Shown here piece by piece: positions 33,379 to 41,938 of a stretch of DNA of 64,000 nt; positions within the stretch are counted from its first letter, which is position 1, and every line of letters begins with the position of its first letter. Both the position numbers and the translations under genes were made by a program. Source of the DNA: Ornithinimicrobium humiphilum (lineage in GTDB: Bacteria; Actinomycetota; Actinomycetes; Actinomycetales; Dermatophilaceae); NCBI RefSeq assembly GCF_006716885.1, contig NZ_VFPU01000001.1:248001-312000 (forward strand), in the 5' to 3' direction. Below the pieces are notes generated by a model. That model saw only the letters and a program-made list of their open reading frames with translations. It was not told the origin of the DNA and did no database searches.

Positions 33379-34287
33379 GTGCAGACCTTCCTGCCCGTCC
33401 CCGACTTCGAGGAGAGCGCCCGCCTGCTCGACGGCCCCCGCCTGGGCAAGCAGCGGGTGGAGACCCTCCAGGTGCTCCGTGCCCTCGAGCTGCCCGACTA
33501 CGGCTGGACCTCACACCCGGTCACGCTCATGTGGCGAGGGCACACCCCCGCGCTCGTGGCCTACGGCCTCGCCACCGTGCGGGTATGGCGTGAGCGCGGC
33601 CACGCGGACAGCACGGCGCCGCTCATCGCGGAGTTCGCGCCGGAGGTCGTGGACGTCCCCCAGGAGGAGCTGGCCCGCGCGGGACTGCTGCCGGCCTGGC
33701 TGGGCGACGAGGAGCTGCACCGCTCGCACCGCTCCAACCTGATAGCCAAGGACCCCGAGTTCTACGGCCCGCTCTTCCCCGACGTGCCCGACGACCTGCC
33801 CTACGTCTGGCCCGGCCCGGACGGGGCGCCCGTCCCCGAGCCGCCGCAGGGTCGGAGGGTGTGGGTCGTCCGGCCGCGCTACGAGGACGAGGTGGGTGTC
33901 TGCGTCTCGGAGGGGGTCGTCGGCCTCGGCAGCCAGTCGGGGGTGGACTTCGACGCCAGCGGCCTGGGCCCGGACGAGCTCGCCGCGCTGGCCAGGGAGC
34001 GCACCGGCCGGCGCCGGGCCAAGGACCTGCGCCAGCTCGTGACCTTCCTCGACGAGGTCGCCCCCGGAGACCGGGTGGCGCTGCCCGTCCAGGACGGCAC
34101 GGCCCTGCTGCTCGGCACCGTGACCGGCGACTACGCCTGGACCGGCCGCGGGCCGCTGCCGCACCGGCGGACCGTGGGCTGGGAGCGCGTCGTGCCCCGG
34201 ACCTCGGCGCTGCGGCCGGCGACCCTGCAGGACCCGCGCGCCCTCTTCGCGGTCGACCTCGACCCCGCCGTCGCGGACCGACCCTGA
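33379..34287 (+). CDS. MSMEG_6728-family protein with an added C-terminal PUA/EVE-like module
   Basis: 302 residues. The first ~150 match the MSMEG_6728 family (QTFLPVPDFEESARLLDGPRLGKQRVETLQVL at the start, then HPVTLMWRGHTPALVAYG and HRSHRSNLIAKDPEFY), whose fold relates to pyrimidine-dimer glycosylases. The rest (about 160-302) begins RRVWVVRPRYEDEVGVCVSEGVVGLG and contains FLDEVAPGDRVALP and LLGTVTGDY. That arrangement resembles PUA/EVE-like modules found at the N-terminus of restriction enzymes. The GTG at 33379 gives the conserved first residues. A nucleic-acid role is likely but the substrate is unknown. Confidence 0.8.
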   Translation: MQTFLPVPDFEESARLLDGPRLGKQRVETLQVLRALELPDYGWTSHPVTLMWRGHTPALVAYGLATVRVWRERGHADSTAPLIAEFAPEVVDVPQEELARAGLLPAWLGDEELHRSHRSNLIAKDPEFYGPLFPDVPDDLPYVWPGPDGAPVPEPPQGRRVWVVRPRYEDEVGVCVSEGVVGLGSQSGVDFDASGLGPDELAALARERTGRRRAKDLRQLVTFLDEVAPGDRVALPVQDGTALLLGTVTGDYAWTGRGPLPHRRTVGWERVVPRTSALRPATLQDPRALFAVDLDPAVADRP

Positions 34288-34365
34288 AGCGGTCCGGCGG
34301 CGGCGCCGGGAGGCCGGGACGGAGCCGGGGGGACCGGCCGGGAGCCACCTCGTAGGCTGGCACCC

Positions 34366-36072
34366 ATGGCCGTTCCCACCACCACCACGCATCCGCTGCT
34401 GGAAGCCCACCGCGAGACGCTCGACGCCGCCACGCAGGCGCTGCGCGAGCGCAGCTACTACAGCCGCTACCCCGAGTCCCCGAGCCCGCGCGTCTACGGC
34501 GAGACCGCCCCGCAGGACGGGCAGGCGGCCCACGAGGCCGTCCTCAACAGCGACTTCACCGCCCTCGCCGACCAGCCCACCACGGGCCGGACGGTCGGCT
34601 CCGAGCGCAGCCCCTACGGTCCCGCCCTGGGGGTGCGCTACCCCGAGCTCGACGTCCCCGCCGCCATCGCCGCGGCCCAGGCCGCGATCCCGGCCTGGCG
34701 CGACGCCGGCCCCGAGGTCCGCGCCGCCGTCTGCGTCGAGATCATCGAGCGCATCAACAAGCGTTCCCACGAGATGGCCCACGCGGTCATGCACACGAGC
34801 GGCCAGCCGTTCGTCATGTCCTTCCAGGCCGGCGGCCCGCACGCGCAGGACCGCGCGCTGGAGGCCGTGGTCGTCGCGCTCGAGGAGCAGCGCCGCATCC
34901 CCGCGTCCGTGACCTGGGAGAAGCCCGCCAAGGGCGAGCCGATCCGGATGCAGAAGGACTACCGCCTGGTGCCCCGCGGTGTCGCGCTGGTCATCGGCTG
35001 CAACACCTTCCCGACCTGGAACGCCTATCCGGGCATCTTCGCCAGCCTGGCGACCGGCAACCCGGTCGTCATCAAGCCGCACCCGCGCGGGGTGCTGCCG
35101 CTGGCGCTGACGACCGCCATCGCCCGCGACGTCCTGGCGGAGGCCGGCTTCGACCGCGCCCTGGTCCAGCTCGCGCCCGAGGAGGACGGCGGCACCCTCG
35201 CCAAGGACCTCGCCCTCGACCCCGCGGTCCGCATCATCGACTACACCGGCGGCCCCGGCTTCGGCCACTGGCTGGAGACCGAGGCGGCGGCCCGGGGCAA
35301 GCTCGTCTACACCGAGAAGGCCGGCCTCAACACCGTCGTCGTCGACTCCACCGACGACCTCAAGGGCATGCTGGGCAACCTCGCCTTCTCCTTCTCCCTC
35401 TACTCCGGGCAGATGTGCACCGCGCCGCAGAACGTCTACGTCCCGGCGACCGGCGTGCAGACCGACGAGGGCCACCTGTCCGCGGAGGAGTTCGCCGAGA
35501 AGCTGGCCGGCGCGATCACCCGCTTCACCTCCGACGACGCGCGCGCCGTCGAGATCCTCGGTGCCACGGTCAACGACGACGTCCGCTCCCGCGCGACCGA
35601 CGTCCCGGCCCTGGCCGCCCGCCTCGGCGGCGAGGTTGTGCTCGACGCCCGTCCGGTCACCCACCCGACCTACCCCGACGCCGTCGTGCGCACCCCCGCG
35701 CTCATCGCGGTGGAGGCGGACAACACCGAGGCCTACACCCAGGAGTGCTTCGGCCCGGTCGCCTTCGTCGTCAGGACGCAGGACACGACCGAGTCGCTGC
35801 GCCGCTTCGCCGAGACCGTCCGCGAGCACGGCGGCATGACGGCCGCGGTCTACTCCACCGACGAGCAGGTCCTCGACGCCGCCCGCGACGCGGCCGCCGA
35901 GGCCGGCGTGGCGCTCTCGGAGAACCTCACCGGCCAGGTCTTCGTCAACCAGACCGCGGCGTTCTCCGACTTCCACGGCACCGGCGCCAACCCGGCCGCC
36001 AACTCGGCCTACGCCGACGCGGCGTTCGTGGCCGCCCGCTTCCGGGTCATCACCAGCCGCCGGCACGTCTGA
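34366..36072 (+). CDS. paaN: phenylacetic acid degradation protein PaaN, aldehyde dehydrogenase type
   Basis: A 568-residue aldehyde-dehydrogenase-superfamily enzyme of the PaaN type. The N-terminus (AHRETLDAATQALRERSYYSRYPESPSP) is characteristic, followed by VALVIGCNTFPTWNAYPGIFASLATGN (cofactor fold) and the nucleophile region YSGQMCTAPQN with the catalytic Cys. PaaN-type proteins are thought to oxidise the ring-opened aldehyde intermediate where PaaZ is absent. It is on the opposite strand and 3 kb from paaHIK, and no paaABCDE ring-hydroxylase is in the window. Confidence 0.92.
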   Translation: MAVPTTTTHPLLEAHRETLDAATQALRERSYYSRYPESPSPRVYGETAPQDGQAAHEAVLNSDFTALADQPTTGRTVGSERSPYGPALGVRYPELDVPAAIAAAQAAIPAWRDAGPEVRAAVCVEIIERINKRSHEMAHAVMHTSGQPFVMSFQAGGPHAQDRALEAVVVALEEQRRIPASVTWEKPAKGEPIRMQKDYRLVPRGVALVIGCNTFPTWNAYPGIFASLATGNPVVIKPHPRGVLPLALTTAIARDVLAEAGFDRALVQLAPEEDGGTLAKDLALDPAVRIIDYTGGPGFGHWLETEAAARGKLVYTEKAGLNTVVVDSTDDLKGMLGNLAFSFSLYSGQMCTAPQNVYVPATGVQTDEGHLSAEEFAEKLAGAITRFTSDDARAVEILGATVNDDVRSRATDVPALAARLGGEVVLDARPVTHPTYPDAVVRTPALIAVEADNTEAYTQECFGPVAFVVRTQDTTESLRRFAETVREHGGMTAAVYSTDEQVLDAARDAAAEAGVALSENLTGQVFVNQTAAFSDFHGTGANPAANSAYADAAFVAARFRVITSRRHV

Positions 36073-36079
36073 CGCGTCG

Positions 36080-36901
36080 GTGGTGCCCGGAGGTAGGCCG
36101 TCGGGCCCGGGCGGACCGCACCTGCGCGTCCGCCCGGAGCAGCCCGGCGTCGTCAGCCTCGCCGGCCTCGAGCACCTCGGGGCCGGCGACGACGACGCGG
36201 CGCTCGCCGCGGTGACCGCCGCGGTCGAGGAGGCGTTCGCCGCCGGGCACCACCGCGTCGAGGCCGAGGTGCACCCCGACGACCCGGTGCGGCGCGTGCT
36301 GCAGCGCGCCGGGATGCGCCCCGAGGGCCGCGCCCGCGGCCGCGGGGTCGGGGACGACGGGACGCCCCACGACCTGCTGCGCCTGGCCCGGCTCCACGAC
36401 GACCCACCGCCGGGGACCCCGGCGGCCTTCCTGGGCATGCTCGACGCCACGCTGCCGACCAAGCGGCTCATCGTGCAGGGGCTCGTCGGCGACGGTGCGG
36501 GCCGGGTGCTGCTGTGCGAGCTGACCTACAAGCGCGACTGGGACCTCGTCGGCGGGGTGGCCGAGCCCGCCGAGACGCCGGTCGCCTCCCTGGAGCGCGA
36601 GGTGCAGGAGGAGCTGGGCGTCGACCTGCCCGTCGGCGACCTGCTGGCGGTCGACTGGCTGCCGCCCTACAAGCAGTGGACCGACGCCCTGCTCCTCGTC
36701 TTCGACCTCGGCCGGCACCCCGACCTGCTCGACCGGGTCGTGCTCCAGCCCAGCGAGCTGCGGGCCGTCCACTGGTGCACGCCGGAGGAGGCGGAGGACC
36801 ACGTCGCCCCCTACGTCCACCGGATGCTCGTCTCGGTGCTGGGCGCTGCCCGGGAGGGCGCGGGCACGGTCTTCCTCGAGGACGGCCTGCCTCGCGCCTG
36901 A
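36080..36901 (+). CDS. NUDIX hydrolase with N-terminal GNAT-like segment
   Basis: 273 residues. The C-terminal half holds a perfect NUDIX box, G-x5-E-x7-REV-x-EE-x-GV (about residues 154-176), binding Mg2+ for hydrolysis of a nucleoside-diphosphate-linked substrate. The first ~90 residues resemble the last part of a GNAT acetyltransferase (VEAEVHPDDPVRRVLQRAGM), but the acetyl-CoA loop is not evident, so this part may be non-catalytic. The GTG at 36080, eight bases after the paaN stop, gives the longest sensible product; a second GTG follows directly. Confidence 0.75.
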   Translation: MVPGGRPSGPGGPHLRVRPEQPGVVSLAGLEHLGAGDDDAALAAVTAAVEEAFAAGHHRVEAEVHPDDPVRRVLQRAGMRPEGRARGRGVGDDGTPHDLLRLARLHDDPPPGTPAAFLGMLDATLPTKRLIVQGLVGDGAGRVLLCELTYKRDWDLVGGVAEPAETPVASLEREVQEELGVDLPVGDLLAVDWLPPYKQWTDALLLVFDLGRHPDLLDRVVLQPSELRAVHWCTPEEAEDHVAPYVHRMLVSVLGAAREGAGTVFLEDGLPRA

Positions 36902-36934
36902 CGCCGTTCCGGCGGTCTGCGCTACCTTGCGCTG

Positions 36935-38668
36935 GTGGGTAGGCACACCGCACCGGCTTCCGTGGGCCGGTCAGTCTCGATCGTCGTGCTCGTCGGCGCG
37001 ATCCTCCTCGCCGTCGGGCTCGGCGCCTGGTGGCTGCTCGGCCGCGACGGCGGCACCGGTCGCGGCACGGGCGACGGGACGGACCCGGCCGGCACCTCCG
37101 ACGGCACGACGGCGACCGACGACGCCCGCGCGACCGACGACGCCGCCCCGCCCACGTGCGGGGAGGTGACGGTCTGGAGCGCCCCCGAGCTGCTGCCCGC
37201 CGTCGAGGCCGCGGCCCACCGCGCCGCGCAGGCCTCCGACGACTGCTTCGGCTATGCCGTGGTCGGCCGGGAGACCGCCACCGTCGCCTCCGAGCTGCGC
37301 GACGGCGACCGGCCCGACGCCTGGGTGCCCAGCTCGACGGCGTGGGCGGAGGTGGCCCGTGCCGACGGTGTCGATCTCGAGGTCGGCGAGACGCTCGCCA
37401 CCACCCCCGTGCTGCTCGCCGGGCGGCCGGAGGCCCTGGCCGGGCTGGGCGAGCTCGGCGTGAGCCCGTCCTCCACCTTCGCCGAGGTCGTGCAGGCCTA
37501 CCAGCAGGCGGTCGCCGACGGCGGTTCGGACCTCACGCTGCGGGTCGGCGACCCGCGCACCGACCCGGCCAGCATGGCGCTGCTCGGCGCGACCGCCGAC
37601 GAGCTCGGCAGCCTCTCCCAGGCGGGCGGCCCGGGCCGCAGCCTGCTGGTGCTGCTGGCCCAGAACTCCCTGCGCTCCGACCCCGTCTCCGCGGTGCGCG
37701 CCGATCCCGCCACGATCGTCCCGATGACCGAGCAGCAGCTCCTCGCCGCGGCGGCCGACGGCGAGGAGGTGCAGGGTCTGGCGCTGGGGTCCGGCATCGG
37801 CACCGTGACCGTGCCGCTCGTGCGCGTCGGGGAGGCGGCCTCGGCCGACGCCGTCGACGCGCTCGAGGAGCAGCTGCTCTCCGAGCAGGGCGCGGCCGAC
37901 CTGCTCGACCTGTCGGTGCGCCCCGCGTCCGGTGGCACGCCGGGTGCCGAGGGCGTGCCCGACGACCTCCCGACCGACCCCACCGACGCCGACCCAGAGA
38001 TCGTGATCGCGCTGGCGCAGACCTGGGCCGTCATCGCGCCGCAGTCGCGCATCCTCACCCTCGTCGACATCTCCGGCTCGATGGCCGCGCCGGTCGAGGG
38101 CTCGACCACCCGCATCGACCTGACCCGCGAGGCCGCGCAGACCGCGCTCGCGGTCGTCCCCGGTCAGACCGCCATCGGGCTCTGGTACTTCGCCACGGCC
38201 CTCGACGGGGAGCGCGACCACCGAGAGGTCGTCCCGCTGCGACCGCTCGACGAGGAGGTGCGCAGCGGCGTCACCCAGCAGCAGGTGCTGCTCGCCGAGA
38301 CCGACGGGCTCGACGCGACCACCCTGACGGGCGACACCGGGCTGCACGACGCGCTCTGGGCCGCCTACCAGCACATGCAGGACGACTACCGCCCCGACGC
38401 GATCAGCTCGGTGCTGCTGCTCACCGACGGCGTCAACGATGACAGCACCGGCGGCCTCTCCGAGGACGAGGTCGTCGACCTGCTGACCTCGGCCCGGGAG
38501 CGCGCGGAGCGGCCCGTCACCGTCGTGCTCATCGGCGTGGGCCCCGACGTCGACGCCGACGCGCTGCAGCGCCTCGCCGACGCCGCCGGCGGGGAGTCCT
38601 TCGTGCTGCGCGACCCGCGCGAGCTGCCGCAGGTCTTCGTCGACGTCGTCGCCCGCAGGGCGCCCTGA
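36935..38668 (+). CDS. membrane-anchored solute-binding-like plus VWA domain protein
   Basis: 577 residues: N-terminal transmembrane anchor (about 13-35, VSIVVLVGAILLAVGLGAWW), a Thr/Gly/Asp-rich linker, a periplasmic-binding-protein-like domain (about 75-330, starting CGEVTVWSAPELLPAVEAAA with RPDAWVPSS), and a von Willebrand A domain (about 370-575). The VWA metal site is intact: DISGS (DxSxS), the conserved Thr in TGDTGLHDAL and the Asp in LLTDGVND. Such proteins act outside the cell as metal-dependent adhesive or scaffold proteins; ligand unknown. The GTG start lies 34 bases after the NUDIX gene. Confidence 0.85.
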   Translation: MGRHTAPASVGRSVSIVVLVGAILLAVGLGAWWLLGRDGGTGRGTGDGTDPAGTSDGTTATDDARATDDAAPPTCGEVTVWSAPELLPAVEAAAHRAAQASDDCFGYAVVGRETATVASELRDGDRPDAWVPSSTAWAEVARADGVDLEVGETLATTPVLLAGRPEALAGLGELGVSPSSTFAEVVQAYQQAVADGGSDLTLRVGDPRTDPASMALLGATADELGSLSQAGGPGRSLLVLLAQNSLRSDPVSAVRADPATIVPMTEQQLLAAAADGEEVQGLALGSGIGTVTVPLVRVGEAASADAVDALEEQLLSEQGAADLLDLSVRPASGGTPGAEGVPDDLPTDPTDADPEIVIALAQTWAVIAPQSRILTLVDISGSMAAPVEGSTTRIDLTREAAQTALAVVPGQTAIGLWYFATALDGERDHREVVPLRPLDEEVRSGVTQQQVLLAETDGLDATTLTGDTGLHDALWAAYQHMQDDYRPDAISSVLLLTDGVNDDSTGGLSEDEVVDLLTSARERAERPVTVVLIGVGPDVDADALQRLADAAGGESFVLRDPRELPQVFVDVVARRAP

Positions 38669-38679
38669 GGAGCCGAACC

Positions 38680-39201
38680 ATGAGCGAACCCACCCGCCGT
38701 CCCCCGGGCGAGCCCGACCTCGCCGCGGCCGCCGCGCTCTGGGAGGCGTATGCCGCAGCGCACCCCGAGCGGGTCGCTGCCTGCCCCGACCACACCGTCG
38801 AGCGCTTCGGCGACTCCGAGGAGCTCGCCGACGAGCTCCTCGCCCTGGTGCTGGAGGGCGGCAAGCGGGCCACGGCCGCGCTCGTCCCCGACTTCCTCGC
38901 CGAGGGCGAGCAGCTGCCCCGCGTCGGCTCGCACTGGATCGCCTGCGACGGGCGGGGCGTGCCGCGCGTGGTCCTGCGCAGCACGGAGCTGCGGGTCGCG
39001 ACCTTCGACGAGGTCGACGCCGACGTCGCCGCCGCCGAGGGCGAGGACGACGGGACGCTGGAGAGCTGGCGCAGGGAGCACGCCCGCTACTGGACGCGCA
39101 CCTGCGCCGCCCGCGGCGAGACCTGGTCGGAGCAGGACGAGATCGTCCTGGAGCGCTTCACCGTGGTCTGGCCGCCGGAGCACGCCGACCCGGTCGGCTG
39201 A
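38680..39201 (+). CDS. ASCH domain protein
   Basis: A 173-residue protein with the ASCH pattern: LALVLEGGKRATAALVPDFL, SHWIACDGRGVPRVVLRSTELRVATFDEVD, and the terminal EIVLERFTVVW strand. ASCH is a PUA-like RNA-binding fold; a related bacterial protein hydrolyses modified cytidines, but that activity cannot be assigned here. It starts 11 bases after the VWA protein stop and probably shares its transcript. Its stop directly abuts the stop of the convergent deoD. Confidence 0.85.
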   Translation: MSEPTRRPPGEPDLAAAAALWEAYAAAHPERVAACPDHTVERFGDSEELADELLALVLEGGKRATAALVPDFLAEGEQLPRVGSHWIACDGRGVPRVVLRSTELRVATFDEVDADVAAAEGEDDGTLESWRREHARYWTRTCAARGETWSEQDEIVLERFTVVWPPEHADPVG

Positions 39202-39918
39202 TCAGGGCAGCGGCGTCGCCAGCATCGCCTCGAGGGCGATGGTGACCATGTCGCCGAAGGTCTGCTCGCGCTCCTGGGCGGTGGTCTCCTCGCCCGTGAC
39301 GATGTGGTCGCTGACCGTCATGACGCCCAGCGCCTGGCGGCCGTGCTGCGCGGCGAGGGTGTAGATCTCCGCCGCCTCCATCTCGACCGCGACGACGCCG
39401 TACTCGACGACCTTCTGGGTCAGCTCGGGGCGCGAGTGGTAGAAGCTGTCGGAGCTGAAGACGGTGCCGACCAGGTGGGCGGCCCGGGCCTGCTCGGCGG
39501 CCTCGACGGCGTTGCGCAGCAGGCCGAAGTGGGCGGTCGCGGGGTAGTGGTAGCCGGAGAAGCGCAGCGTGTTCATCGAGCTGTCGGTCGCGGCCGCCTG
39601 GGCCAGCACGACGTCGCGCACCTTGAGGCGCTCGGTCAGGGCGCCGCAGGAGCCGACCCGCACGAGCTGCTGGGCGTCGTACTCGCGGATCAGCTCGTTG
39701 ACGTAGATCGAGGCCGACGGCTGCCCCATGCCGGTGCCCTGCACCGAGACCCGCTCGCCGCGGTAGGTGCCGGTGTAGCCGAGCATCCCGCGCACCTCTG
39801 TGTAGCACTCGGCGCCGTCGAGGAAGGTCTCGGCGATCCAGCGGGCCCGCAGCGGGTCACCGGGGAGGAGGACACGGGGGGCGATCTGACCGGGCTGGGC
39901 GGCGATGTGGGTGCTCAC
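39202..39918 (-). CDS. deoD: purine nucleoside phosphorylase, DeoD type
   Basis: A 238-residue hexameric-type phosphorylase cleaving purine (deoxy)nucleosides to base and (deoxy)ribose-1-phosphate. Visible are [18 protein letters not shown] (phosphate site), the [15 protein letters not shown] block, VRVGSCGAL, and [14 protein letters not shown] with the conserved Met-Glu of the ribose site; the base-site Asp lies in TVSDHI. GTG at 39918 is chosen; a TTG two codons earlier is also possible. No other nucleoside gene is adjacent. Confidence 0.93.
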   Translation of the reverse strand: MSTHIAAQPGQIAPRVLLPGDPLRARWIAETFLDGAECYTEVRGMLGYTGTYRGERVSVQGTGMGQPSASIYVNELIREYDAQQLVRVGSCGALTERLKVRDVVLAQAAATDSSMNTLRFSGYHYPATAHFGLLRNAVEAAEQARAAHLVGTVFSSDSFYHSRPELTQKVVEYGVVAVEMEAAEIYTLAAQHGRQALGVMTVSDHIVTGEETTAQEREQTFGDMVTIALEAMLATPLP

Positions 39919-39976
39919 GGGCAAACCCTACGGGCGGGCGGCGCCGCGGCGGAACTTGACCGCCCTGCCGGGCACA

Positions 39977-41938
39977 ATGAGCGGCATGCTCCCCCCGCCC
40001 GCACCCGGTGCCGACGCCCGGGACGAGGACCCGCTGCTCGGTGCCGCGCTGCGCAGCGGCGCCGACGAGGTCCTCGACGAGCTGGCGCGCCGGGCGGGTG
40101 CCGGCGGCACGGCGCGGTCGCTGGCGGTGCGTCTCGCCGGCGGCGCCGAGCTGCCGGGGCGCGTGACGCGGCCGGGGGCGGCCCTGTCCGCCGCGGGCGC
40201 GCTGGCGACGGCGTGGTTCGCGCTCGGGCGCGACGAGGTCGAGCAGCGCGCCGCCGTCGAGCTCTTCCGGCAGGCGGTGGAGGCGGGCGGGCCGAAGGCG
40301 CTGCGCCAGGCCGAGCGGCGTCACTACCTGCAGGCGGCCTTCCTCACCGGTCGGCACGACCTGGTGCGGACCGGGCTGGACACGCTCCAGGGCGTGCACC
40401 CCGACGTGGTCGAGGGGCTGCGCGCCGACCTGGTCAACCCCTACGCCGAGGGCACGCAGCAGCCGGCGTCGCACGCCCGGTGGGAGAAGCTGCTGGGCTC
40501 CCGGTTCGCCGCGCGCGACCTGGATGGTCCCCGTGTGGACGGCGCGCGCGACCCGGTCTTCGACGGGCTGCGGCTGCCCGCCACCCGCTCCGTCGACGGC
40601 CCGATGGTCACCGTCGTCGTCCCCGCCTTCCGCCCCGACCGCGGGCTGGTGACGTCGGTGCGCTCGGTCCTCGACCAGTCGTGGGGCAACCTCGAGTTGC
40701 TGCTCGTCGACGACTGCTCCGAGCCGGGGCATGCCGAGCTGCTCGAGGAGTGCGCGGCGCTCGACGACCGGGTGAGGCTGCTGCGGCAGGCGGTCAACGG
40801 CGGGTCCTACCTCGCCCGCAACGCCGCGCTCGCCGTCGCCCGGGGTGCCTACGTGACGACGCAGGACGCCGACGACTGGTCGCACCCCGAGCGGCTCGCG
40901 CTGCAGGTGGCCGCCCTGGAGGAGGCGCCGGAGGCCGCCGCGAGCCGCAGCGTCGCGATCCGGGCCAGGCCCGACCTGACCCGGCAGTGGTTCGGCTACC
41001 GGCCCGAGCGGATGAACGCCAGCTCGCTGCTCGTGCGGCGCGAGGTGCTGGAGGCGGTCGGTGGCTTCGACGCGATCCGCAAGGGGGCCGACTCGGAGAT
41101 GCAGGAGCGGCTGGGGCTGGTCGGCGGCGTCGTCAACGTGACGGAGCCGCTGGCGATCACCCGGCTGGCCGCCGGCTCGCTCTCGCGGGCGGACTTCGCC
41201 TTCGGGCGGCACAGTCCCGACCGGGTGCTCTTCCGCAGCTCTTTCCGGGTCTGGCACGCCGGGCTGCGCGCTGCCGGTGCGTCCGCCCCGGCGGACGTGC
41301 GCCTGGAGCGGGACGGGATGCGGCCCTTCCCGGTGCCGCGCAGCTTCGTGCGCGACCTGGCCGGGAGGCCGGTGCCCCGCAGCGACTACCGGATGGTGCT
41401 CGTCGTCGACCAGGCGCGGCCGCCGGTCGAGGTGCTGGAGGGGCTCGTGGAGGCGGGTCCGCGGTCCGACGGCACGGGTGCCGCCGACCGGGCGCCCGTG
41501 ACGGGCGCCGAGGGTCCGACGGTCGCCGTGCTCGGCCGGGAGGACCTCACCCGCTCCGGGATGATGTCGCCGGACTGGAGCCCGGTGCTGCTCGAGGCCG
41601 CCCGGGACGGGGTGGTCGACCTGGTCACCGACACCGATCAGGTGCGCGCGGACGTGGTCGTCGTCCTCGAGCCGGCGGCGCTGGCCCCGGCCGCCCGGCC
41701 GATGCCCTCGGTGACGACGGACCGGGTGCTGCTGGCGGCGGTCCCGCCCTCCGAGGTCGAGCCGGTCCGCGACCTCGAGGGCGCTGCCGCGACGGTCCGC
41801 TCCCACTGGGGCGTGCGGGCCGAGTGGGTCGCCCGGACCCCCGCCGAGCAGCAGGCGTGGGCCGCCGACGGCTGGGAGCTGCCCTTGGTGACGGACCTGC
41901 TCGGCGCCGGTGCGGCGGGGGTCAGCCTGCGGGGGTGA
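39977..41938 (+). CDS. family 2 glycosyltransferase with long N- and C-terminal extensions
   Basis: 653 residues. A central GT-A domain (about 205-420) has the nucleotide-sugar strand MVTVVVPAFRPDRGLVTSVRSVLDQSW, LLLVDDCS, and the metal motif within TTQDADDWSHPERL (Asp-Ala-Asp). Residues 1-200 are helical and Ala/Arg-rich, without motif; residues 450-653 form another unassigned region. It probably adds sugar to a surface polymer; the absence of membrane helices suggests a cytosolic or peripheral enzyme. The ATG at 39977 is used because upstream sequence overlaps the divergent deoD promoter. Its last 17 bases overlap the convergent sugar dehydrogenase gene. Confidence 0.82.
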   Translation: MSGMLPPPAPGADARDEDPLLGAALRSGADEVLDELARRAGAGGTARSLAVRLAGGAELPGRVTRPGAALSAAGALATAWFALGRDEVEQRAAVELFRQAVEAGGPKALRQAERRHYLQAAFLTGRHDLVRTGLDTLQGVHPDVVEGLRADLVNPYAEGTQQPASHARWEKLLGSRFAARDLDGPRVDGARDPVFDGLRLPATRSVDGPMVTVVVPAFRPDRGLVTSVRSVLDQSWGNLELLLVDDCSEPGHAELLEECAALDDRVRLLRQAVNGGSYLARNAALAVARGAYVTTQDADDWSHPERLALQVAALEEAPEAAASRSVAIRARPDLTRQWFGYRPERMNASSLLVRREVLEAVGGFDAIRKGADSEMQERLGLVGGVVNVTEPLAITRLAAGSLSRADFAFGRHSPDRVLFRSSFRVWHAGLRAAGASAPADVRLERDGMRPFPVPRSFVRDLAGRPVPRSDYRMVLVVDQARPPVEVLEGLVEAGPRSDGTGAADRAPVTGAEGPTVAVLGREDLTRSGMMSPDWSPVLLEAARDGVVDLVTDTDQVRADVVVVLEPAALAPAARPMPSVTTDRVLLAAVPPSEVEPVRDLEGAAATVRSHWGVRAEWVARTPAEQQAWAADGWELPLVTDLLGAGAAGVSLRG

